In this document: one piece after another, positions 6,865-9,790 of the stretch
Layout of the letters: the number at the start of each line of letters is the position of its first letter
Position numbering within the stretch: the first letter of the stretch is position 1
Position numbers and translations under genes: made by a program
The notes under the pieces: model-generated
Databases searched by the model: none
What the model saw: only the letters and a program-made list of their open reading frames with translations
What the model was told of the DNA's origin: nothing
From: Nitriliruptoraceae bacterium
GTDB lineage: Bacteria; Actinomycetota; Nitriliruptoria; Nitriliruptorales; Nitriliruptoraceae
Direction of reading: 5' to 3'
DNA length: 9,790 bases
Assembly: GCA_007134165.1 (NCBI GenBank)
Contig: SLLJ01000005.1
Location: forward strand, 1 to 9,790

Positions 6865-7052
6865 GTCTCGCGCGCGGCAGGCGGGGCCGGCCGGGCCTCG
6901 ACCCGTACCCACACCGACCGCGGAGGTGGTCTCCACGGGGGCGGCGCTCCGAGCCGGGGATCGGGTTCCCACGCTTTGCACGCCCGGACGCTGCCCGGGT
7001 TCGAACTCTGCTCGACACTACCCTTCCGCACCCGTCCCTAGGAGGTCCCGGC
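6865..7052 (+). promoter_or_regulatory. Intergenic region before moeZ, probable promoter region
   Basis: These 188 bases are the longest non-coding stretch between + strand genes. The left part (6879-6898) is a GC-rich imperfect palindrome centred on GGCCGGCC, with AGGC and GCCT arms. It could weakly end SUF transcription, but it has no T-run. The right part drops in GC and holds the near-palindrome GGGTTCGAACTC (6997-7008) about 45-55 bases before the moeZ start, a sensible place for an operator or promoter. I could not find a convincing -35/-10 pair, so the promoter call rests on gap size and position. Confidence 0.35.
7040..7046 (+). promoter_or_regulatory. Perfect Shine-Dalgarno site for moeZ
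   Basis: AGGAGGT is a full match to the 16S rRNA 3' end and lies 6 bases before ATG 7053. The moeZ frame is open further upstream to about 6699, overlapping sufT, so this site decides the start. Confidence 0.85.
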
Positions 7053-8228
7053 ATGGTCAAGCCCGTCGTCGACCGGCGCGAGCCCCTGTCGCACGAGGAG
7101 ATCGCTCGCTACAGCCGGCACCTGATCATCCCCGACGTCGCGATGGCCGGCCAGGAGCGGATCAAGGCTGCCCGAGTCCTGCTGGTGGGCACCGGTGGAC
7201 TCGGTTCCCCACTGGCGCTGTACCTGGCCGCCGCCGGCGTCGGGACCATCGGTCTCGCGGACGACGACGTCGTGGATGCCTCCAACCTTCAGCGCCAGAT
7301 CATCCACGGCACCTCGGATATCGGCGTGCACAAGGTGGACTCCGCCCGCGCGTCGATCCTGGAGATCAACCCCCACGTGCAGATCGTGGAGCACCGAACG
7401 TTCCTGACCTCCGAGAACGCGCTCGAGATCATCGCCGATTACGACCTGGTCATCGACGGCACCGACAACTTCCCGACCCGCTACCTGGTCAACGACGCAT
7501 GCGTGCTGCTCGGCAAGCCGAACGTCTACGGTTCGATCTTTCGCTTCGAGGGCCAACTCAGCGTGTTCTTCGCCGAGCACGGTCCCTGCTACCGCTGCAT
7601 GTTTCCCGAACCGCCGCCGCCGGGGATGGTGCCGAACTGCGCCGAGGGAGGCGTGCTCGGGATCATGGCCGGGCACATCGGCACCGCCCAGGGCATCGAG
7701 GGCATCAAGTTGATCACCGGCATCGGTGAGCCGATGATCGGTCGGCTCGGGTTGTGCGACGCGCTCGAGCAGCGTTGGACCTACGTGAAGGTCAACAAGG
7801 ACCCGGCCTGCCCGGTGTGCGGCCCCGAGCCGACCATCACCGCGCTGATCGACTACGAGGAGTTCTGCGGGGTGCCTTCCCACGACGGGCTCGTCGAGGT
7901 GGACGCCTCGTTGGCCGACGTCGAGATCCTGCCGACCGAGTATGCCGACATCGCCGACAAGCCCGACGTGGTCCTGCTCGACGTGCGCGAAACCCACGAG
8001 TACGAGATCAACCGGATCCCCGGGGCGGTGCTGATCCCCAAGGACACCCTGCCTGGGCGGCTCAGCGAACTCGACCCCACCGCCGAGTATGTGGTGCACT
8101 GCAAGTCGGGCATCCGGTCGCTGGAGTCCACCGACCTGCTGCGGGGGGCCGGGTTCAAGGCCCGTTCGATGCGCGGGGGAATCGACGCCTACGCGCGGCA
8201 GATCGACCCGAGCATCCCGGTCTACTGA
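7053..8228 (+). CDS. moeZ: Adenylyltransferase/sulfurtransferase MoeZ (MoeB-ThiF E1 domain plus rhodanese domain)
   Basis: The 391-residue, two-domain enzyme adenylates the C-terminal glycine of small sulfur-carrier proteins and then thiolates it with rhodanese-bound sulfur. This serves molybdopterin, thiamine, cysteine or thio-metabolite synthesis. The E1 domain (about 15-265) shows the ATP loop GTGGLGSP (46-53), DGTDN (135-139), the zinc pairs C179-x2-C182 and C253-x2-C256, and C196 in PNCAEGGVLGIMAG, the MoeB active-site cysteine position. The rhodanese domain (about 293-391) has LLDVRETHEYEINRIPGA and the active loop C350-KSGIRS. Domain order and length match mycobacterial MoeZ (Rv3206c type) and eukaryotic MOCS3. 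No MoaD, ThiS or CysO partner is in view, so the acceptor is unknown. The start follows AGGAGGT. It converges with the lyase gene across 16 bases. Confidence 0.93.
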   Translation: MVKPVVDRREPLSHEEIARYSRHLIIPDVAMAGQERIKAARVLLVGTGGLGSPLALYLAAAGVGTIGLADDDVVDASNLQRQIIHGTSDIGVHKVDSARASILEINPHVQIVEHRTFLTSENALEIIADYDLVIDGTDNFPTRYLVNDACVLLGKPNVYGSIFRFEGQLSVFFAEHGPCYRCMFPEPPPPGMVPNCAEGGVLGIMAGHIGTAQGIEGIKLITGIGEPMIGRLGLCDALEQRWTYVKVNKDPACPVCGPEPTITALIDYEEFCGVPSHDGLVEVDASLADVEILPTEYADIADKPDVVLLDVRETHEYEINRIPGAVLIPKDTLPGRLSELDPTAEYVVHCKSGIRSLESTDLLRGAGFKARSMRGGIDAYARQIDPSIPVY

Positions 8229-8244
8229 ACGCCCGCGGCCGGCC

Positions 8245-9627
8245 TCACCCGATGATCGGCGCAAGCCGCGCGGTGAAGTGGCGCAGCCACCTCGGCTGCT
8301 CCACGATCCGGTAGCCGCGCACCTGCTCGGCACGCGCGGCGACCGCCGCGATCACCTCGCCGACGTAGTCGACGTGGCTCTGGGTGTAACTGCGTCGCGG
8401 CAGTGCCAGGCGCACCAGTTCGTGCGGGGCGGTCAGGTCGGGCTGCCCGGGCTCGCCGGGTCGGCCGAACATCAGCGTGCCGATCTCCACCGCACGTACC
8501 CCGCCCTCCAGGTACAACTCGCAGGCCAGCGCCTGCGCGGGCAGTTCGGGAGCGGGCACGTGAGCGAGCAACGCGCCCGCGTCGAGGTAGACCGCGTGCC
8601 CACCGGGCGGGCGCACCGTGGGCACTCCGGCGGCCCACGCCTTCTCGGCCAGGTAGGCCGCGGTGCGCACCCGGTAGCGCAGGTAGTCGGGATCGGTGAC
8701 CTCCTGCAGGCCCACCGCCAGCGCATCGAGGTCGCGGCCCGCCAGCCCGCCGTAGGTGGGGAAGCCTTCGGTGAGGATGAGGTTGTCGCGGCAGCGGGCG
8801 GCCAGTTCGGGATCGTTCAGCGCGAGCACCCCACCGATGTTGGCCAGCCCGTCCTTCTTGAGGCTGATCGTGCAGCCGTCCGCGAGCCGGAAAACCTCCT
8901 CGGCGATCTCGCGAGGGCTGCGATCCTGCTGGCCGGGCTCACGCTCCTTGATGAACCAGGCGTTCTCGGCGAATCGGCACGCATCCAGGAAGAACGGCAC
9001 CTCGTAGCGGTCGCAGAGCTCGCGCACCCCGCGCAGGTTGGCCAGGCTCACCGGCTGCCCACCGCCGGAGTTGTTGGTGATGGTCACCAGCACCAGCGGC
9101 ACCTGGTCGCCGGCCTCGCGGAGCGTGGCCTCGAGGGCTTCGAGGTCGAGGTTGCCCTTGAACGGCGCGTCGAGCTGGAGGTCGCGTCCCTCAGTGCAGA
9201 CCAGGTCGCGGGCCTCCGCCCCCTGGAACTCGACGTTCGCTCGGGTGGTGTCGAAGTGGGTGTTGTTGGGCACCACCTCGCCGGTGGCGACCAATTCGCC
9301 GAACAGGATCCGCTCGGCCGCGCGGCCCTGATGGGTGGGGATGACGTGGGTGAATCCGGTCAGCTCGCGCACCACCGACTCGAAGCGCTCGAAGGAGCGT
9401 GCGCCGGCATACGACTCGTCGCCGCGCATGATCGCCGCCCACTGCTCGGAGGACATCGCCCCGGTCCCCGAGTCGGTCAGCAGGTCGATGAGCACGTCGT
9501 CGGCCGCCAGCGCGAACAGGTTGTAGCCGGCCGCGGCCAGCGCCTGCTCCCGCTCGGCGCGGGTGGTGAAGCGCAGCGGCTCGACCGCCTTGATCCGGAA
9601 CGGCTCGATGATGGTGCGCTCGGGCAC
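8245..9627 (-). CDS. tnaA: Tryptophanase (PLP beta-eliminating lyase)
   Basis: Tryptophanase cleaves L-tryptophan to indole, pyruvate and ammonia, and can also beta-eliminate cysteine or serine. The 460-residue product is family length and colinear with E. coli TnaA (EPFRIK, FIDLLTDSGTG-like, IPTHQGR, RFAENAWFI). PLP residues are D215 and R218 in DACRFAENA, the Schiff-base lysine K258 in ISLKKDG, and carboxylate-binding R406 in LVRLALPR. Three positions separating tryptophanase from tyrosine phenol-lyase are tryptophanase-like: D126 in HFDTTR (Thr in TPL), I382 in AVEIG (Arg in TPL MERG), and H450 in LRHFTARL (Phe in TPL). However, the lysine context LANIGG resembles TPL, so substrate scope may be broad. 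Start GTG 9627 has GAGGAG 6 bases upstream (9634-9639). No tnaC-like leader or permease gene is visible. The gene converges on moeZ. Confidence 0.88.
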   Translation of the reverse strand: MPERTIIEPFRIKAVEPLRFTTRAEREQALAAAGYNLFALAADDVLIDLLTDSGTGAMSSEQWAAIMRGDESYAGARSFERFESVVRELTGFTHVIPTHQGRAAERILFGELVATGEVVPNNTHFDTTRANVEFQGAEARDLVCTEGRDLQLDAPFKGNLDLEALEATLREAGDQVPLVLVTITNNSGGGQPVSLANLRGVRELCDRYEVPFFLDACRFAENAWFIKEREPGQQDRSPREIAEEVFRLADGCTISLKKDGLANIGGVLALNDPELAARCRDNLILTEGFPTYGGLAGRDLDALAVGLQEVTDPDYLRYRVRTAAYLAEKAWAAGVPTVRPPGGHAVYLDAGALLAHVPAPELPAQALACELYLEGGVRAVEIGTLMFGRPGEPGQPDLTAPHELVRLALPRRSYTQSHVDYVGEVIAAVAARAEQVRGYRIVEQPRWLRHFTARLAPIIG

Positions 9628-9633
9628 GGCGGG

Positions 9634-9639
9634 CTCCTC
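9634..9639 (-). promoter_or_regulatory. Shine-Dalgarno site for the tryptophanase gene
   Basis: On the minus strand GAGGAG lies 6 bases before GTG 9627. It matters because the frame has no stop between this start and the window edge. This site, and the match of the resulting N-terminus (EPFRIKAVEPLRFTTRA) to known tryptophanases, support 9627 as the true start. Confidence 0.75.
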
Positions 9640-9718
9640 GCAGCTGGGGTCCCTCGAGCCTAGGTGCCTGCCCCGGTCCGTCGTCGCTGCGGGTTGGTGT
9701 CCGTCACGCTCCCACCTG

Positions 9719-9790
9719 GGTTCGGTTGCGGCCCCATGGCCGGGTTTGGTTGCGGCCCCATGGCCGGGTTTGGTTGCGGCCCCATGGCCG
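9719..9790. repeat. Three tandem 24-base repeats at the window edge
   Basis: Three head-to-tail units occupy 9719-9742, 9743-9766 and 9767-9790. Each opens GGTTtGGTTGCGG and closes CCCCATGGCCG. The second and third are identical; the first differs only at position 5 (C for T). Each contains the dyad CGGCC-CCAT-GGCCG. The array reaches the last base of the window, so its true copy number is unknown. The unit is a multiple of three and has no stop codon in any of the six frames. The array lies upstream of the tryptophanase gene, which reads away from it. There are no spacers, so it is not a CRISPR array. Confidence 0.95.

Noticed and set aside
6990..7012. GGTTCGAAC motif resembling the T-loop of a tRNA
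   Set aside because: The flanking bases do not form the 5-bp T-stem on either strand, and I found no acceptor, D or anticodon stems or CCA end at the right distance.
7001..7016. Possible actinobacterial SOS (LexA) box starting TCGAAC
   Set aside because: The second half, four bases on, is CTCGAC and does not match the GTTCGA expected.
8245..9627. Tyrosine phenol-lyase as the primary call for the minus-strand lyase
   Set aside because: Asp, Ile and His occupy the positions where tyrosine phenol-lyase has Thr, Arg and Phe. The TPL-like lysine context alone is weaker evidence.
8089..9663. Plus-strand open frame of 524 codons opposite the tryptophanase gene
   Set aside because: It is antisense to a gene with all catalytic residues intact, overlaps the end of moeZ in another frame, and shows no protein motif.
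9719..9790. Edge repeats as a CRISPR array
   Set aside because: The 24-base units are directly adjacent with no variable spacers, and no cas genes are in view.

Overview
The window is very GC-rich and is almost filled by closely packed genes read left to right, with one gene on the opposite strand at the right end. Gene content and order (SufR-type regulator, SufB, SufD, a Rieske ferredoxin, SufC, SufS, SufU, SufT) match the single SUF iron-sulfur cluster operon of Actinomycetota. The use of SufU rather than SufE, the GTG starts and the MoeZ-type E1-rhodanese fusion point the same way. I would guess a deep-branching, non-mycobacterial actinobacterium, but the class cannot be fixed from this sequence alone.

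Layout. 1-561: 3' part of the SUF repressor gene, cut by the window edge. 558-3868: sufB, sufD and a small Rieske [2Fe-2S] protein. The regulator stop overlaps the sufB start by 4 bases. A 120-base gap between sufB and sufD carries a perfect 11-bp hairpin. 3901-6864: sufC (ATPase), sufS (cysteine desulfurase), sufU (zinc-dependent sulfur acceptor) and sufT (DUF59/MIP18), separated by 10-31 bases. 6865-7052: a 188-base gap, the largest on the + strand, probably where a new transcript begins. 7053-8228: moeZ/moeB-like adenylyltransferase-sulfurtransferase. 8245-9627, minus strand: a PLP beta-eliminating lyase whose diagnostic residues favour tryptophanase over tyrosine phenol-lyase. 9719-9790: three tandem 24-base units that run into the window edge.

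How the genes work together. SufS takes sulfur from cysteine as a persulfide and passes it to SufU. SufU would load it onto the SufB-SufC-SufD scaffold, where clusters are assembled using SufC ATP hydrolysis. SufT is a maturation accessory factor, and the Rieske protein is a plausible but unproven electron carrier for the step. The regulator should sense cluster supply through its C-terminal cysteines. MoeZ uses ATP and its rhodanese domain to make thiocarboxylated sulfur-carrier proteins, so it is a second outlet for persulfide sulfur.

Most of this is a standard housekeeping locus. The points deserving a second look are the sufB-sufD hairpin, the Rieske insertion, MoeZ next to SUF, the tryptophanase, and the 24-base repeat array through which the tryptophanase frame stays open. 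I found no sign of a new defence system, mobile element, CRISPR array or RNA gene.
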